From Rhodopseudomonas sp. BR0M22 (GTDB lineage: Bacteria; Pseudomonadota; Alphaproteobacteria; Rhizobiales; Xanthobacteraceae): a stretch of 57,732 nt of DNA. Where the stretch lies: assembly GCF_010907035.1 (NCBI RefSeq), contig NZ_QUMK01000032.1, positions 1-57,732 of the forward strand. The letters run 5' to 3'. The notes under the pieces are model-generated. The model was given only the letters and a program-made list of their open reading frames with translations. It was not told the DNA's origin and did not search any database. This document shows, piece by piece, positions 27,958 through 35,489 of the stretch (the stretch's first letter is position 1; each line of letters starts with the position of its first letter). Position numbers and translations under genes: made by a program.

Positions 27958-29925
27958 TTAGGCCGCTTGATGCTTCACGAGGTAGCTCTTTGCCCCTCTG
28001 CCGCGCCCCTCGGTCTGGTAGGTCACGCCAAGCTCGGCTAGGCGGCCCGCAAGTCCGCTATCAGGGCAATTCAGGTCCTCTCTGATCTTCTTAAGGGCAC
28101 CGGGGATGCCGATGTCACCGAGTACCTTTCGCAAGGACCAAGTCCCAGGGCCGCACATCTCCATGTGCAGAGCCAACGCTTCAGCGTTGGAGCCTTTACG
28201 CGGCCTCCGCACCTTCGGTCCATCCATCTGGAAATCCCAATCAGCGACCTTCAGGTCTGGAAGGTCGGCTTGGATGTTCTTCAGCACCTCATCGCCATCT
28301 ATGTCCTTCGGGAGGACAATGAACACGTCTGCCGGCGGGCAGTTGCCGTGCTCATCGGTGACGCGGCGGAGCCGAATGCGGCCGATTGCCTGGATGATCG
28401 AGACTGAAAGTTGGCGCTGCCTCATGGCGCGATGGACGTTGCGGTGTGCCTTCCATTTAGGGTCGGCAAGCCACTCGTCACCCTTGAAGCCCTGGAAGGC
28501 GAAGAACGTGTTGGTGGACCACACTTGATCCCGGTACGGCATACCAAAGATCACGGCTGTATCGCAGTTCTGCCATTCGTTGCTTCCGTCCACTGCCCCC
28601 CAATGCCCAACTGAGAAGGGGCCAGGTTGAGCGGCGGCCTTCTTCGGCAAGAAGATTGCAGCGGGCGCACGGTTACCCTTGTGAAGACAGAGGAACACTG
28701 AGCGATCAGGGCCTAACCTCTGCTCCAGGTCCGCAAGCAAACGCGGAAAGCGCTTGCCGAAGTTGGCAATCATCGAACGCTTGCCCAGGCCGGGCGCCCT
28801 CGCCACGTGCAGGGTCACGTTGCGGTAGCTTCGGACCCGGCTAGGTGTCTGAATGCGTTGTGCACGGCGTTCAAACAGATCCCACAGAAGATCAGAACGG
28901 GCGGTAGCATCAAGCACCACCGGTCCAGGAGCATCTAAGGGCACAGCCAAAGCGGCAGAGTGAAGCGCGTGCTCTCCTCCCGTCTTGGCGTAGTAGGCCC
29001 ATTGGTCGTACAGGGCTTGGGAGCCGTCCAAGGTCTTTTCGACGCATTGTCGAATACGCTTGCGCGCGTCGCCGTCTTCAGCTTTGGCACCAAGGCGATC
29101 AAACTCCACTTGTCGGAGAGCAAGTTTCAGAGGGCCAAAATCAACCAGGGGCACGTCACCTTGATTGATGGCCTCTGCCCATAGGCCACGGGAGAACCCG
29201 TCCTCTGCACTGGCGTGCTGAGAATGATTGTCCAAGTTCATCTTCAGCACGTGTAAGGCCCACTGCTCTGTGGGGAACTCTCGCTCCATCTCAGGGGTGA
29301 TGTACCTCAGCACTTCAGCCAGATCACATGATGTAACCTTGGAGCTAGTCACGACGTTCGCCAGTGCTTCATCAACAATGGTCAGAAGGCGCTCCCCTCC
29401 TGTCCAGTTCATGAAGCTGTCCCACCGGCTACCACGGGCAGACGATGCGTTGAGGTACGCTTGGTGCGGAATGACGATGGTGTCGTGAGAGAACAACACG
29501 CCCGGCAACTTCGGGTCGGACGAATGGTGCGCTATGGCGACGGCACCGCCAGCATAGCTATTGATGGCCTTGGCGATCTTCTCAGCATCTTCAATGAGCC
29601 GAGTGACGATAACGGAGCCCACAGGGCTTTGAAGCCCCTTAGAGGCTCTATTGCGCTGTGCCTGCATCGCGGCAAAAACACAGGCACCAGTCGTCTTGCC
29701 TGAGCCTGTTGCCGGCTGGAGAATGCGCCAAGGCGCTTGAACACCATTCACAGCATCATCAATGGCACTGTTGAATGTCTCTGCCATGATGGTCCAAAGC
29801 TGCTCTAGCGGTTGAGATGAGCAAAGGCCGTAGTCGGCAGTCCAGAGTTCCTTCATCCGCGCGGTGAACTCTTGCGGTGGCACGAGGGCATAGCCGTGCT
29901 CGTGCAGACCGATAGTGGTTTGCAT
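27958..29925 (-). CDS. SF2-type helicase/ATPase of the element
   Basis: A 655-residue protein with superfamily 2 motifs: Walker A PATGSGKTTG near residues 71-80, motif II LLTIVDEALAN near 181-190, and motif VI SIIQAIGRIRLRRV in the C-terminal third. The middle contains an aromatic-rich insert. It resembles DEAD/DEAH-like helicases of phages and integrative elements and may unwind DNA at the element's origin. The ATG at 29925 has AAGG upstream. The frame is open to a TTG at 30063 without a ribosome site, so 46 extra residues are possible. The C-terminal 70 residues look like a separate winged-helix-like domain. Its exact role (replication or defence) is not known. Confidence 0.72.
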   Translation of the reverse strand: MQTTIGLHEHGYALVPPQEFTARMKELWTADYGLCSSQPLEQLWTIMAETFNSAIDDAVNGVQAPWRILQPATGSGKTTGACVFAAMQAQRNRASKGLQSPVGSVIVTRLIEDAEKIAKAINSYAGGAVAIAHHSSDPKLPGVLFSHDTIVIPHQAYLNASSARGSRWDSFMNWTGGERLLTIVDEALANVVTSSKVTSCDLAEVLRYITPEMEREFPTEQWALHVLKMNLDNHSQHASAEDGFSRGLWAEAINQGDVPLVDFGPLKLALRQVEFDRLGAKAEDGDARKRIRQCVEKTLDGSQALYDQWAYYAKTGGEHALHSAALAVPLDAPGPVVLDATARSDLLWDLFERRAQRIQTPSRVRSYRNVTLHVARAPGLGKRSMIANFGKRFPRLLADLEQRLGPDRSVFLCLHKGNRAPAAIFLPKKAAAQPGPFSVGHWGAVDGSNEWQNCDTAVIFGMPYRDQVWSTNTFFAFQGFKGDEWLADPKWKAHRNVHRAMRQRQLSVSIIQAIGRIRLRRVTDEHGNCPPADVFIVLPKDIDGDEVLKNIQADLPDLKVADWDFQMDGPKVRRPRKGSNAEALALHMEMCGPGTWSLRKVLGDIGIPGALKKIREDLNCPDSGLAGRLAELGVTYQTEGRGRGAKSYLVKHQAA

Positions 29926-30383
29926 TAAGAAACCTTGTCTTTGTTCGTAGAGATGCCGCAATCGGTCCAAGCCGCCCTGAGGGCAGCGATCACGGCAAAG
30001 GAAAGCACCCTTTAAGTCCCCTAAAGAATACTTAGGAGGTTTTCGGGGTGCATTAATGGTCAAAGCGTAGGAGGCATGAAGCCGCCCGAATGCTCCTGAG
30101 GAGCCCTGCCGGCGTTCTAGGCTGCACCAAAGCCACCACCAACATTTGTTTTGATGACGGTTGGTGCCGCCGGAAGGGCTCTTGGGCCCTCCCGTCTGAT
30201 GCGTGCCTCTGAGGGCGTCAGGAGTTCCAGGAGGCGCGCGGCCCCCCCACGGGGCAAAGAGAGCGCAAGACCGCTTACGCTCCCCTGAGCCCTCCCAGCG
30301 CCTTCTAGGACTCGTCTAGTCAACTAGGCATCTTCAGCGTGTGCTGGTTATAAAACGCTTCACTGCTGTAGGCCGGCAGGTGC
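29926..30383. other. Gap between helicase and tail-collar genes
   Basis: The left part may code for an N-terminal extension of the helicase (to 30063). The rest holds two TTCTAGG-containing tracts (near 30114 and 30303), a GGCCCCCCCACGGGGC run near 30240 and no convincing gene on either strand. It must carry the helicase promoter and the end of the tail-collar transcript. Confidence 0.4.
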
Positions 30384-31262
30384 TTAGGTTTTGATACAGG
30401 TCAGTACGGTCATGGTCTCTGGGCGCGTCTCATTGCCGCCTGAGGCGAGAATTGAGATGTTGTGCGTGTGGAGACCTGCACCGTCCGTGTTCCCATCCAC
30501 GAGATGTTCGTGATTGATGTCCGCCAAGCCTGTGTCTGGCACACTTACGGGATAGTCTCCGGCATTTCCGAAGGACAGGTAGGCGTCGCCCCACGAGGAG
30601 GCCGCCGACTGTAGCCTGCCGCTGGTGTGCTTGTGCGGGTTGCTACGGTTCATACCCTGCGACCAGATAGACAGGTGATGGGTATGCCCGCCCTGAGCGT
30701 CTGCGGTGGCTCCGTGTGTGTGAGAGCCAAACTGGCTTCCTTGCATATTACCAACATCGCCGGCCGGGGAGCCTGAGCCGCCCCGGTGTCGTCGATAGCG
30801 GTTCTGGCCCCCAGGAAGACAGAATTGGTCCCCTGAGCCTCCCCAGGTGTAGCCAATGGCGGCGAATAGGTCCGGATAGACAGACTTGCTGAGCGTCGTG
30901 CCGTCGCACGGAAGCCAACCCTCCGGGGCGACGGACATCGCGAAATCCATGATGGCTCCGGCGGGGAGCACCCCACCCGTCAGACGGCCTGCAATGCCGA
31001 TCTTGCCCGTAGAGGCCCGATAGAACCCCAGCGTGCCTTCAGAGGTGAAGCTGAAGGCCGGGAGACTTGAGGAACCGTCACCAGACAAATAGCCCGTTCC
31101 CGCTTCCAGGCCCCTGGTGAGGGCTCCAGACGCGCGAGGGAAGGTGTTCTTGAGTGTGAGCTTGATGCCTCGGATATGGTCGTCACCGTTGGCCAGACTG
31201 TCGTTAACGTCCGGGCTGGTGACCACGAGGCTGTCAAGGTAGCTGAAGGTTTCTAAAGCCAA
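30384..31262 (-). CDS. Phage tail-collar/tail-fibre protein
   Basis: A 292-residue protein. The N-terminus (FSYLDSLVVTSPDVNDSLANGDDHIRGIK) matches the short attachment domain common in podovirus-type tail fibres. A tail-collar domain follows: GAIMDFAMSVAPEGWLPCDG near residue 100, then DLFAAIGYTWGGSGDQFCLP. The C-terminal half has several HTH/HTHG histidine patterns (SHTHGATADAQGGHTHHLS, HEHLVDG, LHTHNIS) that bind metal in trimeric fibres. The usual DLRGRF after the collar is altered to GGQNRYRRHRGG. The start is a TTG at 31262 with AAGAGAA upstream; the conserved domain begins at once, so no ATG downstream fits. It is the only virion-type gene in the element. Confidence 0.85.
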   Translation of the reverse strand: MALETFSYLDSLVVTSPDVNDSLANGDDHIRGIKLTLKNTFPRASGALTRGLEAGTGYLSGDGSSSLPAFSFTSEGTLGFYRASTGKIGIAGRLTGGVLPAGAIMDFAMSVAPEGWLPCDGTTLSKSVYPDLFAAIGYTWGGSGDQFCLPGGQNRYRRHRGGSGSPAGDVGNMQGSQFGSHTHGATADAQGGHTHHLSIWSQGMNRSNPHKHTSGRLQSAASSWGDAYLSFGNAGDYPVSVPDTGLADINHEHLVDGNTDGAGLHTHNISILASGGNETRPETMTVLTCIKT

Positions 31263-31284
31263 GAAATTCTCTTTGAGATTGTTT

Positions 31285-31395
31285 GCGAAGTCTTCGCGAT
31301 GGTTGAAGCAGCATCCAGGCCGCTTCCTCGTCTATGAGGTGATCTCCGAATAGAGGGCTGAAGATGCTAACGGACAGCCTGCTAGACAGTCCTGG
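31285..31395. repeat. Control-module repeat A upstream of the tail-collar gene
   Basis: Block 1 (31285-31330) is nearly identical to 33742-33788 and contains a hairpin, GAAGCAGC and GCCGCTTC (31305-31326). Block 2 (31356-31395) matches 31892-31931 at 31 of 40 positions. It lies 22 bases before the tail-collar start. Confidence 0.65.
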
Positions 31396-31410
31396 TGCTA
31401 TTAGCAGTGA

Positions 31411-31749
31411 TCATGCGGCCTTTCGGGACGTGGTGTTAGTGCTGGTGTTGTGGGTGATGGTCGGCCAATTGGCGTCGATCGGAGGAGCCTTGGGCATCCG
31501 CTGGTAGCTGGTGCCTTCAGCGGGAACGTGAAGGCGCTCTGACGCCACTCGGATGGCTCGTAAGTACGCGGCCTCATCAGGCTCCGCGCGCCCCTGAAGG
31601 CTCCGGAAGCCCTTAGCAAGCTCGGTGATGGCGGCTGCGCCCCATCCGTTGCCGATGGCACGGCCAAGGGTGACACGCTCCGGGAAGCTCCCGCAGATGG
31701 AGCGCAGATAGCGATACTCGGCACGAAGGCCGGGATGATGAATGGTCAT
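31411..31749 (-). CDS. Hypothetical protein of the element
   Basis: A 112-residue protein, not recognised. It starts MTIHHPGLRAEYRYLRSICG and contains a helical centre (AIGNGWGAAAITELAKGFRSLQGRAEPDEAAYLRAIRVASERL), then a polar Thr/Asn-rich tail. Arg/Tyr richness and the absence of membrane segments suggest a small nucleic-acid- or protein-binding factor. The ATG at 31749 has no strong ribosome site. It lies upstream of the tail-collar gene on the same strand, and both are preceded by related repeat modules, so they may be co-regulated. Confidence 0.55.
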   Translation of the reverse strand: MTIHHPGLRAEYRYLRSICGSFPERVTLGRAIGNGWGAAAITELAKGFRSLQGRAEPDEAAYLRAIRVASERLHVPAEGTSYQRMPKAPPIDANWPTITHNTSTNTTSRKAA

Positions 31750-32092
31750 TGGCTGGTTGTTGCTGGTGTATTGGCTACGGGCGCGCCTAGGCGCTAGGGC
31801 CTCTGAAGGCGCGAAAGGTCTCGTGCTGGAAGCGCACACTGGACGGCCGAGAGCCGCTTCTCTGTAAAGGGGGACGAGTATTCGGCTAGGCGGCTGAAGA
31901 TGCTGGCGAACGGCCTGCTTGAGCGGTCTGGAGGGCCGCGGGAGTCTTGCGCTCCGGACGGTCTGCTGGAGGGCACCAAGGCCGCTTCGGCAAAGGTGGT
32001 CTCTTATTCGGGTAACTCTATAGAAATCCCTGGCGAATATTGGCCTTTGTTCAATTTCGTTATATACAAGAAAAAGCAGCTTAGAGAGCGCA
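31750..32092. repeat. Gene-free control region with repeat module B and a second half-copy
   Basis: 31851-31885 (GCCGCTTC...AAAGGGGG...TATTCGG) and 31977-32011 (GCCGCTTC...AAAGGTGG...TATTCGG) are diverged copies of the same block found at 31285 and 33742. 31892-31931 is block 2. On the plus strand, TATATA near 32061 with TTGGCC about 15 bases before it could serve the zinc-ribbon gene. No gene is supported within this stretch. Confidence 0.55.
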
Positions 32093-32686
32093 GTGACCGA
32101 GGAAGACTGCAGAGCAGCGCTTGAGCGCATCAGGTGGCCGGAAGGTCCTGTCTGTCCCGAATGCGGGGCCACTGGCTCCACCATCGTCAGGGCTTTCAGG
32201 GGCGAGGCACACCGGCCGGGCCTCTACCTTTGCGCCAGCTGTCGTACCCAGTTCACGGTGACAGTGGGCACACCGCTGAAGGGCTCAAAGCTCCCTCTCG
32301 CGGCATGGATCAAAGCTGCGCATCTCCTAAATGCCCATAAGCCGGTCACGGTTCGTGAAGTGCAGATGGCGCTTGGCGTCACCTATAAGACCGCGTGGCA
32401 GATGGTGCGGAAGCTCCTAGAGGGCATGGAAGGCTACCGAGGCCGCCTGAGCCTCCCTGGCAAGGATGGACCTTCGGTGCCACCGTCTCGGCGCACGTTG
32501 CAAAGGGGTTGCCGGAGAACCGGAACAGCCGAGCGGCTTGGTCACGCAAGCAACAACGCATCCGCAAAGGAACTTACGTGGCACCAGCAGAACCGGCCTG
32601 CAACGGTGCGCTATCGGCCATCCTGCGCCCTTCGGCCACTCAAGCGCATACAGCGCGAACAGAGCGCTTCCTTCGGTGGATCATGA
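32093..32686 (+). CDS. IS1595-type zinc-ribbon protein (transposase N-terminus, probably frameshifted)
   Basis: Residues 1-115 match the N-terminal part of IS1595/ISXO2 transposases: CRAALERIRWPEGPVCPECG (first CxxC), LYLCASCRTQFTVTVGTPLKGSKLPLAAWI (second CxxC), then a helix-turn-helix-like VTVREVQMALGVTYKTAWQMVRKL. After that the Asp-Asp-Asn/His catalytic domain is absent. The rest of this frame has shadow-like Arg/Ser composition. The +1-related frame ending at 32706 (FGATVSAHVAKGLPENRN...) looks more natural, so a frameshift near 32450 is likely. The start is GTG. Function is either remnant or a DNA-binding regulator. No inverted repeats of an insertion sequence were found around it. Confidence 0.5.
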   Translation: MTEEDCRAALERIRWPEGPVCPECGATGSTIVRAFRGEAHRPGLYLCASCRTQFTVTVGTPLKGSKLPLAAWIKAAHLLNAHKPVTVREVQMALGVTYKTAWQMVRKLLEGMEGYRGRLSLPGKDGPSVPPSRRTLQRGCRRTGTAERLGHASNNASAKELTWHQQNRPATVRYRPSCALRPLKRIQREQSASFGGS

Positions 32687-32732
32687 ACGATGGTGGCGCC
32701 AATTGAGCAAGACCCGCCCGCCCATTCCGATT

Positions 32733-33251
32733 ATGTCCGAGGATCAGGAACGCTTCATGGCTTTCGAGGGACTCGTGCAATGGACCGCAGCAACGGTTGA
32801 GCAAGGCGAGCGGATTGCAAGAGCAACCCGAGCGATGCATGCCGCCTTTAACCTCGAAGATACATCACAGCGTTTGCGACTATGTGCAGCGCAGCTTCGG
32901 ACCGAGCACCACTACTTTGCGATCTGCGCGAACAAAGTGCTGGAGCACCGCAGTTGGCTCGAACAATTGAACATATGTGGTGACTTGGACCTATCTGAGT
33001 TCGATGCATTCCCGGTGCGCGATGTCCGCGACCTTCGAAACATGAGAGAGCACGTTGCGGACTACTTTAAGGGGCGTGGGAGAGATGCGGAGCGCTGGAG
33101 GATAGACACGCCGGAATTCAGCGCAGACGCAAGCTCATGCGCCGGCACAGTCATCGGTGGCAGACTCGACTGGAGCGCGTTTGCCCGTGCAGCCGAGAGG
33201 GTGCTCCCGTCGTTACTTAGATGCGCCGTCAGAGTTCATAAAATCCCATAG
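32733..33251 (+). CDS. Hypothetical helical protein
   Basis: A 172-residue soluble protein, not recognised by name. It begins MSEDQERFMAFEGLVQWTAA and is helix-rich, with RLRLCAAQLRTEHHYFAICANKVLEHR in the middle and VRDVRDLRNMREHVADYFKGRG near residue 105. The last block, arginines followed by H and a Y/F pattern (RNMREH), is reminiscent of HEPN-type R-x4-H motifs, but the overall fold cannot be confirmed. The start ATG is weakly supported. It lies 47 bases after the zinc-ribbon frame and just upstream of the GGGACCC repeat array. Confidence 0.6.
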   Translation: MSEDQERFMAFEGLVQWTAATVEQGERIARATRAMHAAFNLEDTSQRLRLCAAQLRTEHHYFAICANKVLEHRSWLEQLNICGDLDLSEFDAFPVRDVRDLRNMREHVADYFKGRGRDAERWRIDTPEFSADASSCAGTVIGGRLDWSAFARAAERVLPSLLRCAVRVHKIP

Positions 33252-33252
33252 C

Positions 33253-33489
33253 AGGGACCCGCCGCCGATCGCCAATTGGCAGAGGGACCCTTTGAGCATC
33301 TGCGCGCCCCGGAGGGACCCGTCGTCAGATTTTTCCAGCCCGGAGGGACCCAATTCGCCGGGAGCCCGGACCGAGGGACCCATAGGCTTTCACGCACCGA
33401 TTTCGTCTAACAACAACGGCGGGTTTAAGCCCGGTTTTTGAAATCCATTTTGGGGGAGTTTCGCCAAATCCAGAGGCGCGGAGGGACCC
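33253..33489. repeat. Iteron-like array: six GGGACCC boxes, five with 30-31 bp spacing
   Basis: AGGGACCC ends at 33260, 33290, 33320, 33351, 33381 and again at 33489. From the second box on it is preceded by G. Spacing is 30, 30, 31, 30 and 108 bases. The core GGGACCC is an odd-length near-palindrome suited to a dimeric protein. The DNA between boxes is not repeated. The region is non-coding and lies in the centre of the element. Best guess: origin iterons or an operator array. Confidence 0.75.
33418..33440 (+). terminator. Possible intrinsic terminator within the repeat region
   Basis: GCGGGTTTAAGCCCGGTTTTT gives a short CGGG/CCCG-type stem followed by five T. It lies about 170 bases after the 172-residue gene. 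The stem is short. Confidence 0.4.
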
Positions 33490-33610
33490 TATGGCCGTTG
33501 CAATCCGCCGTCCGGAGAAGGCAGGCAGGACACCTAGGCTCTCACCCGCCAGCGCAGAAGCTCGGTGACTGATCATCCCCGATTGGAAATCGGTCGATCG
33601 CTTCCAGACA

Positions 33611-33721
33611 TTAGCCGAACCAGACAGCAGCACCGAGAGCGGCGAGGCTTCCGAGGCATAGCGCCCGGTCCTGGACCAAAGCGGACACGATGAGAGCTAC
33701 GGCGACGATTGGAACGAGCAT
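33611..33721 (-). CDS. Tiny two-helix membrane protein (candidate)
   Basis: A 36-residue open frame beginning MLVPIVAVALIVSALVQDR and ending LAALGAAVWFG. It has two hydrophobic stretches separated by a short polar turn (QDRALC), as in very small holin-like or toxin-like peptides. GAGAA lies 8-12 bases before the ATG. It directly follows repeat C (33742-33788), just as the tail-collar gene follows repeat A, which supports expression. It is too short for certainty and could be chance. Confidence 0.35.
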   Translation of the reverse strand: MLVPIVAVALIVSALVQDRALCLGSLAALGAAVWFG

Positions 33722-33741
33722 GTGCGTTCTCGCAGTGTGGG

Positions 33742-33788
33742 GCGAAGTTTTCGCGATGGTTCTGAAGCAGCATCTAGGCCGCTTCCCT
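33742..33788. repeat. Control-module repeat C
   Basis: GCGAAGTTTTCGCGATGGTTCTGAAGC... nearly duplicates 31285-31330, including the GAAGCAGC...GCCGCTTC hairpin (33764-33785). It lies 20 bases upstream of the 36-residue membrane protein frame. Confidence 0.65.
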
Positions 33789-33823
33789 GTGTAGGTGGCC
33801 CCGCTTTCGCGTAACCCTATGAT

Positions 33824-34528
33824 CTAAGCGGCTTTAGGGAGCCTTTTCAGCATCCGCTGCACCGCTGTCGGGTGCCACTGACCACCACGCGGGGCATCAA
33901 TGCCCTGCCGGTTGAGTTCGTCGGTGATGGCGCGGACGGTCGAGATGCCTGAGCGGCGGAAGTCCTCAATGATGCCGTTGAGGTCAGTCGCGCGCTGTTG
34001 AGCCTTCTGTTTGATCCGTGCCACCGCCTCGGCATTGCCTGTCTGCTTGCCTCGGAGGGCTCGTGCGCCGTTGGGGTTGCCTAGCTTCGTGCCCCGCGCC
34101 TTAGCGGCTGCAAGGGCCTTTTTGGTTCTCTCGCCGATCAGGCCCGCTTCTAGCTCAGCCACAGCGGCCATCTGAGTAAGCAGGAACTTTCCCATTGGGC
34201 CGGGAGGGACGCTGGGTAGATCGCAGAAGACAAGGTCAACGTCGCTCGCCACTAGTGAGCGCAGAAGGTCCACGTTTCTGGTGAGGCGATCGAGCTTGGC
34301 GAAGACCAGCTTGGCGCCAATAGCCTTGGCGTGCGAGAGCGCGGCGGCGAGCTTGGGTCGATCCGACTTCCGGCCGCTCTCGGTCTCGACGTACTCGGCC
34401 ACCAGCGTCCACCGACCGCCGTTGAGGTAGCTGGAAACGGCCTCGCGCTGCGCTTCGATCCCAAGGCCGCTTCGCCCCTGTTTGTCCGTCGAAACGCGCA
34501 AATAGGACACGAACTTCCCTGAGGCCAT
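33824..34528 (-). CDS. Serine recombinase (resolvase/invertase family)
   Basis: A 234-residue serine recombinase. The catalytic domain starts FVSYLRVSTDKQGRSGLG with the nucleophile Ser near residue 13. Conserved arginines are in FAKLDRLTRNVDLLRSL (near 78-85). The long E-helix follows, then a Recombinase-type DNA-binding tail with a helix-turn-helix (STVRAITDELNRQGIDAPRGGQWHPTAVQRML). Length is normal for the small resolvase class. The start at 34528 is supported by MASGKFVSYLRVST; the frame to 34549 adds 7 residues. It may resolve dimers or invert DNA. No inverted crossover pair was found nearby. It is the second recombinase of the element. Confidence 0.9.
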   Translation of the reverse strand: MASGKFVSYLRVSTDKQGRSGLGIEAQREAVSSYLNGGRWTLVAEYVETESGRKSDRPKLAAALSHAKAIGAKLVFAKLDRLTRNVDLLRSLVASDVDLVFCDLPSVPPGPMGKFLLTQMAAVAELEAGLIGERTKKALAAAKARGTKLGNPNGARALRGKQTGNAEAVARIKQKAQQRATDLNGIIEDFRRSGISTVRAITDELNRQGIDAPRGGQWHPTAVQRMLKRLPKAA

Positions 34529-34683
34529 GAACCAAATTCCTTGCACCACAAATCGAACTAACGGACGTTACTTCATTTTGTGTACAGTCGCAAGCAGGTT
34601 GATGTCCGAAAGGGGGTGCACGCGCACGCTCTCTGTGAGAGGAGCGAGGCCGTTAAGTGGTCAATCGGACAAGGCGGTCACCG

Positions 34684-35379
34684 ATGCAGTTTCTCAAAGC
34701 CTTCATGGGCACATTTGCAGGCAAGTTTTTTGGCGGCATTGCTGTTGCCGCATTGGCGTTAATTGGCTTCGGCCCGGAATACTGGAGCGCGCGCCTCCTT
34801 AAACTGGCATCTGATCCTCTCGGCATCAGTTTGATCGCGGCGCGCGCAATATTCCTTTGCGCCGCTTTGGCTCTTGTCGCGTTTCTCACATGGCCGGCGA
34901 TCAAGCGGAGGATTTGGCGAGCCCCTGCATGCTACGTCGAGAAGATAGGTCTCATTGCAGGGATTGATCGCTCCACGACCACGCCCGTGCGATTGATCGC
35001 CAAGGCGAAGACGAGCACCAAAAGACTAAAAATTGCAGTCGAATATAGCTCATTTGGACGAGCGGTAAACTGGGCGGGCTGGCACCTTCCTCGTCAAGTC
35101 CTTCTTCAAACGGTTGATGACGTAATGGCAGGCCAAGATATTCGAGTAGTCGTGGTGACGTGCGATGCAGCGGCAACTGAAGTTTGGTGGGGCGGCCCCA
35201 ACGACCGTGAGGGAAATTGGGTTCAAAAATCAAAGAAGCATCGAGCGAGGATCAAGTTTGTAGGTGACGACGGAGACGTGCAGTACTATGCCTTCGGCCT
35301 CTTAAGGACTTCCCTGGACGAGCCCCCATTCATAGTGGAAGTGATTACAGAGGCCGACCTCTCGTTCGGAGAACAATGA
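34684..35379 (+). CDS. Hypothetical membrane protein of the element
   Basis: A 231-residue protein, not recognised. Two N-terminal membrane segments (GKFFGGIAVAALALIGFG near residues 13-30 and AARAIFLCAALALVAFLTW near 51-69) anchor a mixed alpha/beta cytoplasmic domain of about 155 residues (IRVVVVTCDAAATEVWWGG, RARIKFVGDDGDVQYYAFG). The ATG at 34684 has AAGGCGG upstream; the GTG at 34657 adds nine residues. It is divergent from the recombinase. A two-helix anchor plus soluble sensor or effector is a layout seen in accessory and defence proteins, but no catalytic motif is visible. Confidence 0.65.
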   Translation: MQFLKAFMGTFAGKFFGGIAVAALALIGFGPEYWSARLLKLASDPLGISLIAARAIFLCAALALVAFLTWPAIKRRIWRAPACYVEKIGLIAGIDRSTTTPVRLIAKAKTSTKRLKIAVEYSSFGRAVNWAGWHLPRQVLLQTVDDVMAGQDIRVVVVTCDAAATEVWWGGPNDREGNWVQKSKKHRARIKFVGDDGDVQYYAFGLLRTSLDEPPFIVEVITEADLSFGEQ

Positions 35380-35392
35380 GTTTTAGCGTCCC

Positions 35393-35417
35393 ACTTCTGC
35401 ATTCCATCTGCAGAAGT
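35393..35417. other. Perfect 9-bp hairpin between two element genes
   Basis: ACTTCTGCA - TTCCATC - TGCAGAAGT: a perfect 9-base stem with a 7-base loop, 14 bases after a stop codon. No T-tract follows, so it is a weak terminator candidate. It could be an operator or an mRNA-processing hairpin. Confidence 0.55.
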
Positions 35418-35489
35418 AATCATTAGGCGAAGGGCGGCTGCTGTGCGAAGCTGGGGGCATTGCATTGATGCGGTTGCAGCCATCCAAAA

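Noticed and set aside
30384-31262. Diversity-generating retroelement target in the tail-collar gene
   Set aside because: There is no reverse transcriptase gene and no template repeat in the element. The His-rich patterns are normal for tail fibres.
32093-32706. Complete IS1595 insertion sequence
   Set aside because: No terminal inverted repeats, no target duplication and no DDE catalytic domain could be found.
33253-33489. Possible CRISPR array
   Set aside because: The conserved part is only 8-9 bases with about 22-base variable parts, there are no cas genes, and the last interval is 108 bases. Iterons or operators fit better.
33325-33633. 102-codon minus-strand frame covering the GGGACCC boxes
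   Set aside because: No ribosome site, composition unlike a protein, and periodic boxes explain the sequence better.
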